Notes under the pieces: generated by a model | What the model saw: only the letters and a program-made list of their open reading frames with translations | What the model was told of the DNA's origin: nothing | The model's database searches: none | NCBI RefSeq assembly: GCF_026914265.1 | Contig: NC_069134.1 | Span: 11,327,758-11,391,757 of the forward strand | From: Mya arenaria | Lineage: Eukaryota > Mollusca > Bivalvia > Myida > Myidae | Length of the DNA: 64,000 bases | Direction of reading: 5' to 3' | Position numbers and translations under genes: made by a program | Shown: one piece after another, positions 9,401-21,300 of the stretch | How the letters are laid out: each line of letters starts with the position of its first letter | Position numbering within the stretch: the stretch's first letter is position 1

Positions 9401-12043
9401 CCAGTTGTCTCCCCTGTCTCAAACATGCCGTCTGCTTTCATTAGCTCATCCCGGGTTTCTGTCAACACAATACCCAGCAGGTTCTTTCCCCGCCAACGTT
9501 TGGGGTCATGTATGTCGGGTTATTCTGTCCCATCCCTACCCCCCAAAGTCTGTCCCTGGGGCTTGCCTCCACTAGCTGTTTAGGGTGAGTCTTGTAAAGG
9601 ATCATCTTCATTGCTGGATTCTGGTTATACTGCACAGATAAAAAGAGAAAAACTGAAATAATCAATAGTTCAAGAATACAACTAAAAACAATTAAGGATA
9701 TTTTATTTAGTAGTATGCATGAAATTAACTGATATTGTTTTGAAAAAAATGTAAACATTATCTAAGCACACAGCTCCATCGTTAATTGCACTTGAATTTC
9801 AAAAAAAATTCTGTTTTAAGTTGATTTTCTTTATGTCAAACTATTACAATACAAAATGTACATGATCTATACATAAAATACCTTCAACTTGCTTCCCTCC
9901 TTTACAATTCTCATGGACTCCCTGCCCCAGACTTTTGGGTCAAAGTTTGTCACCTGACGTCCATACTTCTTCTGGGTTTTGGGGTCACTAGTTTCCATAA
10001 TTGCTTTCTTCATCTTTCCATCTTTGAAGGTCACTGAGAGGGAATTTAGTGCAATATAATACTACCATTTGAGGTTTGACAGTTCTATTAGCAAGCAAAT
10101 AAAAATCAGGATGTTCATCAAAAAAACCCATTTTAAACATGTTTGAAACAATAGTGAGAGATTGCTACTGTATGGTCAAACAATTTCCTAGTGACCTTAA
10201 GATGTGGCACAAAGTTCCCCAAGTACCCTATGTGGCTTTAAAAATTTATTCATCTCAATGTCAAACAACATGCTTCGAACTGCATTGTACTTTTCATTGC
10301 ACACAGCCACTAAACACCAGCTCCACCATTTTACGGTGGTGCAAAGAAAATGAGCTAGCGACACTTCCATGTTGCAGCTGTGCCCTGTTTTTACTTCAAC
10401 ACATGTGAACATGATTTATATTTCATTTGATTTATTTTTTAATGGACATATTTGAAATCAGAGAATGTGGTACCTTGTAAGAACACTTTTACTGCAGGCT
10501 GGCTACCATTTTGTTTCAATATTGTTCGAATTGTGGAGCCAGTAGCTTTTTCTCCCAAGTCAGACCTGTGCCTATTTTGAGATCAGCTAGAAGCTAGAAG
10601 TATAATTCATTGCTTTCACACACTGTAAAAACATTCTGGTGCATACAAATGTAACTATTATGTTTTGTACTTGGCGCTGTTGCCCTAGTGATGGCAGTGT
10701 TGAGAATTTGTGGCCAAAGTAACATAAAGGTTTTGACTTGTAACTTATATGTTTATTTGCAAGAATCCTGTTTTTTGAACCTGTATCTCTAAGTGAAAGT
10801 CATGCACTGATTTATGTCCATAGCATTTCTGGCATGCCTCCAAATTCATCAAAATATTTTATTTTCCTTATATGGCTACCTATCCTATTCTAAAATGCGT
10901 ACATTCGTCTTTGAAGTCATGTCAGGATTTCTTCAATGCACTGTATTGCAGTGTGATATACATGTAGTTTAGTATCTTTAGACGTGTCAACAGCTCATTT
11001 TATTAGCACCATCGTTAAGGGTGGAGCTGGCATTTTGTGGCCATGTTGTAGTGTTAACAGTAAAAGGCGAACAGCTAAGCTGAAACTTCATGATTATGTG
11101 GTTAGTCACAGCATGACCAAGTAACATTCCATACCTGCTTTGTGAAAGTGCATGTATTGCTCCATACAGTTATACTGTCGTCCCTCAGAATCACGGAACT
11201 TTGCCGGATGAAACTGACTGAACACACACTTGTTACCATAGAAAAACACATAATTCTTGTCCTCACTGTAATGATCCTCTGTCTGACCTTAATGTGAAAA
11301 ATACACAGGAGATATTAGTCATAGAAACAAGTTTTTTACTTCCAGTGAAATAAACTGCAGGCCCATTTGATAGTTCAATTAGATTATGAACAGAACCCAA
11401 AATATGATTATTATCACTACCTCAAAAGCAGGTATAATAGATGTAAGAAACTGCAAAAATGCTATGTGGAAAAAGAAACGTGGCCTCTAGTTCTGCAGAA
11501 GGAGCTGCTAACGCATCACTATAAAAACTAGCTCCATAAGAAGACACTATGAATGGCACTATATAATGTAACCGATTATGCGTTCTGCCTCCATTTTGAA
11601 TATATTCTCGAATTATGGAGACTAAGATCAATTTTCAATAGTCTTCAGCATGATCATACGCCAGTACATTTCTGAGTCATTTATGTCCGGTGCCAATTTA
11701 CAGACTGCACAAATTGCAATGTGCATATAGTGGGAAATGAACCCACAACCATTTGCTCTGCAGGTTGACACTACTGAGTCGCTATAAAAACAATCTTTAT
11801 ATATATTATTATTAATATTAATATATATTCATGAGTATCAACAACTTGGTTTCACAGTATTTGCAACTATGTTTTGGCTTTTCTCAAATTACTGTAGCAA
11901 CGAAATGGATATATATGTCAAATGCCAATACTTCAGAATGTGTCATTAATGGTAATACCATACTTACCAGCAGACGCTGCTTTTGCTTTCTTGGCTGGGC
12001 TTGCCCCGGCCCCAGAAACTGCTTTCCTCTTCCTGGGAGGCAT
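8902..12043 (-). CDS. NADAR-domain (YbiA-like) protein with Lys/Glu repeat tail; frame broken once
   Basis: Four exons on the minus strand: 12043-11968 (ATG), 11287-11135, 10033-9882, 9629-8902, all with GT-AG borders and agreeing phases. The first exon encodes a basic, nuclear-signal-like start (MPPRKRK, then PAKKAKA). Exons 2-4 give the NADAR fold: YVFFYGNKCVFSQFHPAKF, then YNCMEQYMHFHKA, then ETSDPKTQKKYGRQV and LVEASPRDRLWGVG. NADAR proteins are glycosidases acting on ADP-ribosylated or ribosylated substrates; the glutamate in the EQYM motif is the likely catalytic residue (family knowledge). A tail of about 170 residues made of EVKSE/KSDKGEVK repeats follows. The frame slips by one base at 9498-9505 within CCCCAAA, just before the RWRGKNLLG segment; with one base added the product would be about 369 residues. 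Either a sequencing indel or a real lesion. Confidence 0.75.
10034..11134 (-). other. NADAR gene intron 2
   Basis: About 1.1 kb intron between the YNCMEQYM exon and the ETSDP exon. Open frames on either strand are short and lack protein-like character. No known repeat recognised. Confidence 0.6.
11288..11967 (-). other. NADAR gene intron 1
   Basis: About 0.7 kb intron after the nuclear-signal exon, AT-rich. Nothing further that I can support. Confidence 0.6.
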
Positions 12044-13678
12044 GCTGCAGAGGTTTCTCAAGAATCTTTTCAGGGAAATCTGAAGTGATGTGTACATTTC
12101 GTATTCACCTCATTTTAAATAATGAAAAATATACAAATCAAATCTTCAATATACATGAATAAATTGAATATTATCTATGGAAGGAAGTGAATATCATAAA
12201 GAACATAAAACCTGTGAAATTGCTTTGACCTTATCATATATTCAATGTAATAAACGAGGCGGTCAAAAGCTATTTATAGCTAATGTTACCAGGTGTGTAC
12301 ATGTTGAGTTAAGCCAGTTTTGATGCTACATGTAGGCAAAGCTTTTGAGTACAAAATTTGGAGAAAATTGTCAAGCATACCTTTTCAATATAAACTGACT
12401 TGAATTTATTCCAAACCTACTTTGATCACATGCACATTTGCACATGAAACTAAAACATTACCACATGACTTTTATCATCTGCACCTGTGTATGTCTGCCA
12501 TCAGCTCTCTTAGCAGGTGCTCCATACTGGGGCCAATAGAATACTTTTCATTGGAAAAAATTGTATAATTAGGTAAGAGTTAAGGTAAGCAGAATCAGAA
12601 AATAGATCCACGAAAAGACCCCCGATGCATCTTTAAGGGCATGTGCTTTTAACAGGACATAAAAAAAATTTATATGGTACATATTAAAAATACCTTATGG
12701 CTGTTAACTACAATTGCGGTTCAGAACATCATCCAAATTATAAATGCTCACATGACTGTTGCAATATGAAGATTGTTGATAATTCTTGTTGATAATTAAC
12801 ATGACACATATGGGAGCCTCTCTCAATTTGGTCACTTTGTCCGTTTGTTACAGATGCTCAAAGTAATTCATTGGATTATATAATTATGAACTTTTCTTAA
12901 ATACTGAATTATAAATGAACAAAGTCAAATTATTACAATAAAGCACTACTTGGCATCAAGGGCTTTTTAACAAAACCTTCAATACCGGTACAAAATCAGG
13001 AATTTGAGCATGCTCCAAGAGCATATTACTAATACAGGGCTTGCGGGATTAACAGTGCTTTTTCAACGAAATATTTGGAGAAAGCCTGGCCTTTGCATTT
13101 TCGGAAATTTAATTGTGTAAATGCATCAAATTTTTAAAATTTAACCACTTGAAGCTTATGTATTCAAATGAACAAAGGTTGTTTTACAATCAGAAACATA
13201 CACAGCAGAACATGGATTCCAGGATTATTTTTTTTCAAGTTTTCACTGTTGTGAGAAAAATGACAATAAAATTGGAAAAACATATACATTAAGCTAAATA
13301 CTGCTTGAAATCATTTTGATCACTGATACAAGTGAATATACAAAAAAATCACAATTGCTCTTAAGCTGACTATAGAACAATTGGAAAGAGTCAACCATTG
13401 CTGAATTATTTACAAAAGCGGCTGAGAATGCATGCCTCACTGAACAAGTAGAAAATCTAAAGACTTGTTTTGCTTTGTTAAACTCTAAGAAAAGGTTAGC
13501 CAGGAACATATGAATGTTCAAATATTAAAATTGTAATCATGCACTACTATGGCTAAGTATCTACAATAATGAGCGACCAGGGATACTTTTTTTATTATTT
13601 TGACATTTCTTATGTATCGCTGGCTCGAGTCTGCCATAGTAAAAAAAATCGTGAAAAGACTCGCTGATGGACATTTAG
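12044..13678. other. Intergenic region upstream of the NADAR gene
   Basis: The part nearest 12043 should contain the NADAR 5' UTR and promoter; no TATA box stands out. The rest is AT-rich with no gene or RNA that I can support. Confidence 0.5.
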
Positions 13679-14528
13679 GTGGACTATAAGTCCAAATAAT
13701 TGTATGTTGATGGATGTTTTTTTACAATTTTAGATATGGCAAATCCTTCATGTAGTTAGGGATTGACCAAGTGGACTATTATGGCAAATCCTTCATGTAG
13801 TTAGGGATTGACCTAGTCTGAAATAATAGACGTGTTATACGGGATTCTTCCAATCCCTAACGTCTAAACGGGAATGTGCAAAAAACGGGGGTGTTTTAAA
13901 AATATTGAAATTGTTTAAAGTGAAGTATTTTATGGTTGAAATTGATCATAAAGAGTTATATTCATATTTTACCATGTTAGTGAAATGTTATTTTGCACTT
14001 AATAAGCATTTAATGCATTAAAACAAGTTGTTTACCTTTCCAATAAAAGGAAAGTTGACTGACACAGACAACAATTATGGGAAGGGGAACAACTCGATAC
14101 AATCGTAATAACTCGGCCTCCACCGACAAAGCTTCGAGATAGACCTCGTCATACAATCATAACAACTCGGCCATGGCCGAAATGTTCAGAGCTATTTAAA
14201 ACTGTGCATTGAAGCCTTGCAGGTGCCCTTCATGTATATATCGTTATGTTTTGACAGAATCAAATGAAGAAAAGCCGTCAAACTCATAATTATAAGTTGG
14301 ATATTTATTTTTTGTGTACAGAACTAATATGAAATAACATTATCTGGTAATATTTCTTGTTTTTATGATATTTCATAGACGCTATATGATTTAACCCAGA
14401 ATCCTGATCGGAACAACTACCCACTTTTGATACTAAACAATTTGTACATGAAGGATTTGCCATATCAAAAATCTAAAAAAATCCGTCAACAACAATTATT
14501 TGGACTAGGGATTGACCAAGTGGACTAT
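13679..14528. mobile_element. MITE-like element with long terminal inverted repeats
   Basis: The left end (13687-13754) and the reverse complement of the right end (14444-14507) match over about 65 bp, including AGTCCAAATAATTGT and GATATGGCAAATCCTTCATG. Both flanks carry GTGGACTAT (13679-13687 and 14520-14528), consistent with a target-site duplication. Inside, a segment around 13735-13805 is tandemly duplicated. There is no transposase frame, so the element would be non-autonomous. Superfamily uncertain; a duplication of 8-9 bp would suit hAT-type. Confidence 0.6.
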
Positions 14529-15627
14529 GTGGCTAAGCAAAGGTTTTAGAACATTATACCTGATTAACAATTGAATTTGTGTTAAATGTTTATACAGTAA
14601 CTGAGTTGAATATACAGCATTTCCGGAAAACTCGTTCATTGTTTAATCTGACCGTACAAAACTTACGGAAGTGAAACCGAAAGTAGAACTATCGTTGAGC
14701 ACGTTTTGTTTAAAGGATGTGCGGGCAAAACTTAACGTGAATATTCCTCTAACATACATACAGATAAGGTTTTGCACTTCAATACATATTAGGCCTACAG
14801 TACACTTTTGAGTTAGCACACGATGTGTTTAAAACTATCAGTCGACAACAACTGCACTGCACACGCTCCCTATAAGGTTACAGTACACTAAAAAGGCACT
14901 GCCGTTGTGAAACAGGTTACATTCAACTTAATATCAACATTTAAAAAACAAACGCCACCAGCGGATGCCTGAGGTGTGTGTAGGGGGGGGGGGGGACATA
15001 TGCGCACGACATACCAGAATGTAACATTTTTAACTATAATATAGAGGATGTTAAATAAACATGTAAAGCCAATATTTTTTCCAGGAATCATCCAATACTG
15101 GACCGTCCCCGGAAATAGCATGTTATGATATCGAATTGCATTAATGTTTATCAACTAATTTTGCACTATTTTGCATTAAAAAAGTGCGAGTATTTTACAA
15201 ACATTCGAAGCGCTAATATTTAAGATATACTATAAGAATATATGCCATACATGCCATGCATTGGCAGTAGTTCAGGGGCCTGTTTCAATACAGGATTTAA
15301 GCTAAATGATCTCCTTTTTAAAAACCTAATTCGTCACAAACGACAAAACGTTGATTGTTTTTATTTCAGCCTTAACTTTGTGCATTTTTAATACTGGCTA
15401 CTGTTGTGCACAAGGGTGCAGGAAATGATAACGAATATATGACACGCTTAGATATTCAAGTTCAAGTTCGACTACAATTGACTAACTCGAATCTTTTTGA
15501 AACTGACCCCACTGAGGCTCCTCAGTCATTCAGTCCTTCACTTATATACGTATCTTGTAAACATTTTTAATGAATACTATGTGAGAGCGGGAAGGTTGTC
15601 AGTCTCGATCATCTCGACCTTCAGTAA
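14529..15627. other. Intergenic, no gene seen
   Basis: Contains a G-run of about 13 bases near 14983-14995. The minus-strand open frame at 14888-15154 has no recognisable character and is probably chance. Confidence 0.45.
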
Positions 15628-15635
15628 TGACGTCA
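15628..15635. promoter_or_regulatory. Full CRE palindrome (TGACGTCA)
   Basis: A perfect CREB/ATF consensus about 175 bp upstream of the ATG at 15810. By itself the motif is weak evidence. An AT-rich TATA-like stretch (GATATATAAT, about 15775-15784) lies closer to the start codon. Confidence 0.35.
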
Positions 15636-15809
15636 TTGACTTTGATCAGAGCGGCTGCGGATAAGGAAAAACTAAACTTTAGGCGCTAAATAGCACGTGC
15701 TATTCAATGAACGTCATATCCGACCGCCACGGCAAATGGAGTTCACGTCCATGTTACCGCTGAAAACATAATATTGATATATAATATTATTTTGGAAAAA
15801 TGAACTGGA

Positions 15810-16752
15810 ATGCTGCTGAAATGCCTTATATTGTTCGTTTTATTCATTCAAGGATGTCACAGTAATCCAAGACACGTCAATGTGATCGTCCGACATCAAC
15901 AAGTTTACAGGGTAGGTAGGGATGCCGAAAGAACGCACGTCCGATTATCCCCAGCTCATGAAAAACTACTCGAGTTAGATCAAGTGAAACCTGGGAAATT
16001 CTCGTCTACATACGAACACGAATCATTTGAGTATGAGCCTTACAGAATAACACGAGGTAAAAGTGATGAGTTAAACGATATTAAACCGGAATACAATTAC
16101 GCTGAAGATGATTTTAACGAAGGTGATTCTGACGATACTGAAGAAACTTTCTCTGACAGATATGAAAAATGTGCATTTACTGAATGTTTTAAAGGAAGTT
16201 GAGTCTCAGCTAGTAAAACCGCCTTATATCAACGACGAAGATATAGTTGTGAATAGACTAGCAAGACAATCAAAATTCAGGGAGAATCGTAGAAATAAAC
16301 GTGCCGCACGAGAACAGTGGAGACAATCTTTACCAGGGGCTAAAAGCACGGTTCCTGGAGCAAACGGCGGCAAGGATGAGCCAGACGTCTGGGATGAAGT
16401 TACGGACGCTGAGCTTAAACAAGCAAGTTACTGGAAATATCGAGACATTGCAAAATATGCAGGGACGACCTTATTGAGCGTCGCTTGTTTTGCATTTCTT
16501 GGCATATGCTTTATCCGAGACCCGGTTGCATTTGTCTTTGCGTTCGGGACGGGCTGTCCTTGTTGCTTGATATGTTGTCCGTGCGTCCGTGCGTTCACAG
16601 ACAAGTTTTTAAACGTCAAGGGTCTGGTGAAAGATTCCATGAACAAATACATGCCCGGGGTGATTGTGAAAGAGGACGGTTCTCTCGACCACTATGAACC
16701 GACGCCGGAAGAGGTGGAGATCCTGCATGAGCTTATGGAGGAGATCATGTAA
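15810..16752 (+). CDS. Unrecognised signal-peptide and membrane protein; frame broken once
   Basis: Two overlapping frames together make one protein of about 314 residues. The first (ATG at 15810) starts with a clear signal peptide, MLLKCLILFVLFIQGCHS, and a polar, increasingly acidic ectodomain. It stops at 16202. The second frame carries on from about 16165 to TAA at 16750-16752. It contains a basic furin-like site (RRNKR), a hydrophobic helix (YAGTTLLSVACFAFLGICFI), a second hydrophobic, Cys-rich segment (GCPCCLICCPCV, possible palmitoylation) and a polar tail with MPGVIVKEDGSLDHYEP. The switch is explained by one missing base in the A5 run at 16165-16169. A 43 nt mini-intron (16118-16160, GT...AG) would also restore frame but seems too short. 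I do not recognise the family. No other intron is seen. Confidence 0.6.
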
Positions 16753-17142
16753 TGAACCGAATTATGACGTTTATTCACTCTTTGACTTTGATCAATACGA
16801 TCATTGATAACATTGATACTATTCTACAAGTGTATATTTATTAAGATGTGATATTTCAACTTGTGCATGCTGTATGCAGCATAGGTGTATCTCTGACATT
16901 ATATGAATGTACCTAGAGTATGTTGAATTGTTGAATTCGTTTGTTTTTCAACAATTGTGAACGACTGGTTATTTTGTTACGGCCACCATCCACGTTTATT
17001 GTATTACTGAAACTATAATAATTAACCTAACCTCTACGAAATATTGAGATTACAAATTTGATGCCGCTTTATCCACAAGGTGTGTATACCGCGTGATGAA
17101 TTGCGTCATTAATGCTACGTTCTAAGGCAATATTTTGCTTCG

Positions 17143-17148
17143 AATAAA
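17143..17148 (+). promoter_or_regulatory. Poly(A) signal of the membrane-protein gene
   Basis: AATAAA about 390 nt downstream of the stop at 16752, followed by AT-rich sequence. Assignment rests on position alone. Confidence 0.4.
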
Positions 17149-18190
17149 AACTTAAAACAAAGATAACTTCACTATTTCTTCACCATTTTAGATGCAACAT
17201 AGCGCAGTCTACGCCTCTTACGGAGCTCCGCATTCGGTCTTTTACCAGAGTTTGATCGAAAGTTTAGTTTCTTCGAACACTTCGAAAAACCTTTTCACAA
17301 TACGGCCGTCTGACGGAGCACTGTCAAAACATTATATTTGAAACAGGTTTGTTGAAGTGTTTGAGGAAACTAATCCAAGCAATCAGCTGAGTTCTGCCAA
17401 AGGCCAGTTATCTTGATTTAAGTAATTATTTTATACAAAATGTTGCCTTCCGACGTAATTTATAGATTCCTCACAACTCCGGTAAATGGAAATATATGAC
17501 TGTGTATATATATATGCATACATGACTTACGAATAATGACCAAGAAATGCTGACTCACTGAAAACGTTAGCCTTGCCTGAATATTTTTTTATTAAATAAT
17601 TGTATAGTATACCTTTAAGGACACTTACTGACCTGCATGAACAGTGATTTAACAAGGTGGGGTGATGCTCTTTATTGTAATCATTAGAAATGTGATAAGC
17701 TGATTTTTAGAGACACGTTTGATAAAGTTATCTAAATCTTCACTGTGACATACTTAAATGTCCACAAACGTTGGTTGCTTAAATACTTATGGTTTATCTA
17801 TAATATAGATTGGTATTTCTTCTGCTTCAATTTTAACTGACGTCGTTCTACACTTTTCAGAATAATAATAAGAAACAAAGTGGTGTGATTGTTTCCATGA
17901 GTTTCGGAACATGGAACTGACGGTGTAAAGCGTATTTACATAGGAATTCTTATACTAAGATCAGTCCTCGTTCATCTTTCTTCTTGATCAAATATCAAAA
18001 CTTCTCTAAATAGCAATATTTAGAGTAGCTAGTCTATCTTTTATTTTGTTGCATGTATTAATATCAGACAGGGACCCATTTCCTAACATGACGTATTATA
18101 CTCGGCCTCTAAAACCCGGTTTCCATGTCAACGCGGTCTCCAAACCTTTTCATTGTGGTTCATCGCTAACCCCCTCAGAACAGAGATAAT
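17149..18190. other. Intergenic region before the lipoprotein gene
   Basis: No coding frame or RNA gene that I can support. The last 150 bases grade into the lipoprotein promoter. Confidence 0.5.
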
Positions 18191-18235
18191 CGCCCTCATG
18201 TATATATAACGGACGATCTGTAAGATGATGCTGAG

Positions 18236-18270
18236 CGAACTTTGGACCGCACAGCGCGTTGATATATAAG
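18236..18270 (+). promoter_or_regulatory. Lipoprotein gene core promoter: DR1-like site and TATA box
   Basis: TATATAAG at 18263-18270 lies about 60 bp before the start codon, so transcription would begin near 18290-18300. Just upstream, CGAACTTTGGACC (18236-18248) resembles a DR1 / HNF4-type nuclear-receptor site, a class known to drive apolipoprotein genes in vertebrates. Function here is inference. Confidence 0.45.
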
Positions 18271-18329
18271 TCCAGATTGCGATCACGGCCGTTCAAACTG
18301 CACTAGTCCTCGGCGGACGCACATGTGAT

Positions 18330-18384
18330 ATGTTGGATTATCGCTTACCTATTTTATTTGCACTGGTGGTTGGCTCGCAAGGGG
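18330..18384 (+). other. Exon 1: signal peptide of the lipoprotein
   Basis: 55 nt, 18 codons plus one base. ATG at 18330 begins MLDYRLPILFALVVGSQG, a typical secretory signal, with probable cleavage near the end of the exon. The donor is GGGG|GTAAGC. It joins in phase to exon 2 at 23228. Confidence 0.85.
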
Positions 18385-21300
18385 GTAAGCACACTGTTTT
18401 GATAATAAATTTTAAGCGCACTACATATTAATTTTGATTAACTTCATTAAGGCACTATTTGAATGTCCTTGAAATCAGTATTAGACATTTAACATTAGAA
18501 CTCAAATTGCGGTAACTAGAACGGGGGATCTTTATATGTATTAATTAAATGCGAATGATGATTTAAGAATATGTTTTCCCTTTAATATTATGTTTATTAA
18601 CTGATAACTTGATTATTCCTGTTCTAGAAACATAGAATTATGGTGAAATCTTGCAAAACACTTTGTTTGCTTGGGTGCCTGTTATGATGGGATCAATGGC
18701 AGAAATAGGATAATCTTGAATAAGTTGGAAACCTTTTAGGCAGACGTTTGTCTTTTCTATTAAAATTTAGCGACGTAACGTCAAAAGGTCAGGCCACTGA
18801 GAGTTCTTACTCATGATTGATGTATTTTTTTTTCTAGCCATTTCTGTTGTTCTTGATATCGAATGGTTTATGTTATATACTTACAATCAGCACAAAGTGT
18901 TTTCGATAAGCGTATTTTAACCAATTTAAGATGAACGTTCACTGAGCAGTGCGTCAATTTAATTAACGCTTTCGGTCAGTATTTTTGAAGATGAAGCGTA
19001 ATAAATCGGAACTGCACCGATTAAGGCTCGAACTATCATACACAAGCAGTTAAAACATATAGAAATATGTATCTAAGGAACGAGCATATGCCCAAGATTA
19101 TAATGGGTATAAAAAAGGCCAACCATAGAAGCATATTTTATTGCGATTTTTTGTTCGACTTTCGGACACAAGTTTACGCTGTAAATCAGTTATTTCATTG
19201 AAAAAATATCGTTTAGCTCACAGATATATGGAACAAATATATAGCATTTTGAAACACATAAGGGTCGCTCTTTATTTATAATTCAGTTTGTCTTTAAATT
19301 GTCTATGTAGCTAGCCATATTTTCATCAAGGTCGAAACAGAAACTTAAAGGCTTTGATATATTGTGGCTCAAACGGATAGTGCGTATTATAAACGTAACT
19401 ATAATATTTGTTTTTTTGCAGAAAGTTGCAGAACAGGAGATAATTTAGAATAAAAAAAAAATGTCTTAAATTGTCCACTTGCGTCAAATTCTGGTATTTC
19501 TACGTCAAACGTTCACAAAATGTATTATAATAATTCATTTTAGATAGAAAAACTATACATTGTCTCAAATTCTACGTTGCATGCTTTCACCAAAGAGTCA
19601 GTTTTACGCTTAAAATATAATGTCTTCAATATAACTGTAAATAATAATAATAATAAATAAACCGTATAAAACAGAAAAAGTAAGGAAGTATATGAGTTTT
19701 CCATTGTAAATTTAAAACAGGAATGAATTTGTTTCATGTGTTTATAACAATTATAATATCTCTTGCGGGTTTAAATATCGTTCCTTTTCCGTAATTATGA
19801 ACGCGCAAACCCAAAAAGAGATGCTATTTAAAATGGTTTCCAAGATTCGAGTCACAATGATTAAGAGTGCACTAAACAAGAAATACTTCCGTTGGTGTCA
19901 TTAATGTGGCGTTACGCCCTCCAACTCGACCATTTGACGTTACGTCTATTACATGCTTTCATTGTACAACCATTGCAAACTGCAATCAGGATTTCGGTGA
20001 GAATGTTGTCATATTGACAATGAGTTTTATTTACAAAAAGAAAATATAAGCTGTTGTTTGTAAACACCGCCACGTGCTGACCTGGCCTTTGACAGAACTC
20101 AGCTGATTGCTTGGAAACTGCGCAGTTACTGAGAAAATGAGTGAGATTACTTACCTTTGTACATATAAGCATTGACATGTTTTCTATCTGATATTCGGTT
20201 CTAGAAAAACAAAAAGAACATAATTTAGTTTCCGGATATGTGTTTGAGGCATGGCGGGGAGCGCTTAGAGAACTTCCTTGAAAAGAAGTTGTAAACATTA
20301 ACATTGGTCGTTACAGTTAATGACCTACTGACTGGCAGGTCTGTTATCGGCACCTAGAATCAGTATGATCAAACCACTTGTTGCAGAAACTAGCTCGGCC
20401 ACTTAGACTGGACATCCGAGTGCAGAGATTGTGGAAATCGAACATGTGCTAAGCAATAAAATATTGAATCAAACGTCCGTCTAAAATACTTATTTTCATT
20501 ATGGAAAAATGGATAGATACATTCGAATATGATGCCAGCCCCACGTATTTGTGAACACATCAAACAAAAATGTACACATGTTCTCGGTAACAATCATGAT
20601 TTACCATCCATGTGTGTGTTTTTGGATTTTAGTATAAAGGTATTGCCTGTTATTTTCACATTTTGCATATGCTGGTGTGCTTCTGAGCGAATTATCATAA
20701 AAGACTTCTGTACTAACATCTACTTCATTTCCCAACTTCGGCGGAGAACCGCACTTTCTTACATATCATTCGTGTTACTATGCAACGTGGCATACGACGT
20801 ATCAATATTTTCTTCACATTTGGACTCATGTTACTCCTACGTATTGCCAGTCTAAGACTCTTCAGTTGACTCCCCGGCCCGCAGGTTTTATAACAATCGC
20901 AAGCAGACCCTGAAACCAGCAGGATGCCCATGTCATGTGCACAAAACCTGGCAACCCTTCAAATGGCATTCTGCCTTTATCTTCAAGTGTATCTTTGTTC
21001 GTTATTGCACAGTTGAAACGCATTAGTTACAAATGAACAGTTCCAGAATTAGGTAATTTATATATGATGACCATGGTTAATTGCCTCGGGATGCTCATAA
21101 ATTCAAAGACAAGTTTATCATGACAAGCGTATATTAGAGTTGGGCTTATTCATACTGAAGAATTTTCGTTACTGTACAGTCCCTAGCACCGGGCTAGATT
21201 GCTGTGTCCGCTTTTTATCAATCATGTTTTTCGTGAGTGATAACAAATAGTTTATTATGTTGTTGTTCTAGTGATGAATTCAGACATCATATGATAAACA

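Noticed and set aside
19912..20304. 130-codon minus-strand frame in lipoprotein intron 1
   Set aside because: No domain, no splice partners and no convincing composition. Expected by chance in 4.8 kb.
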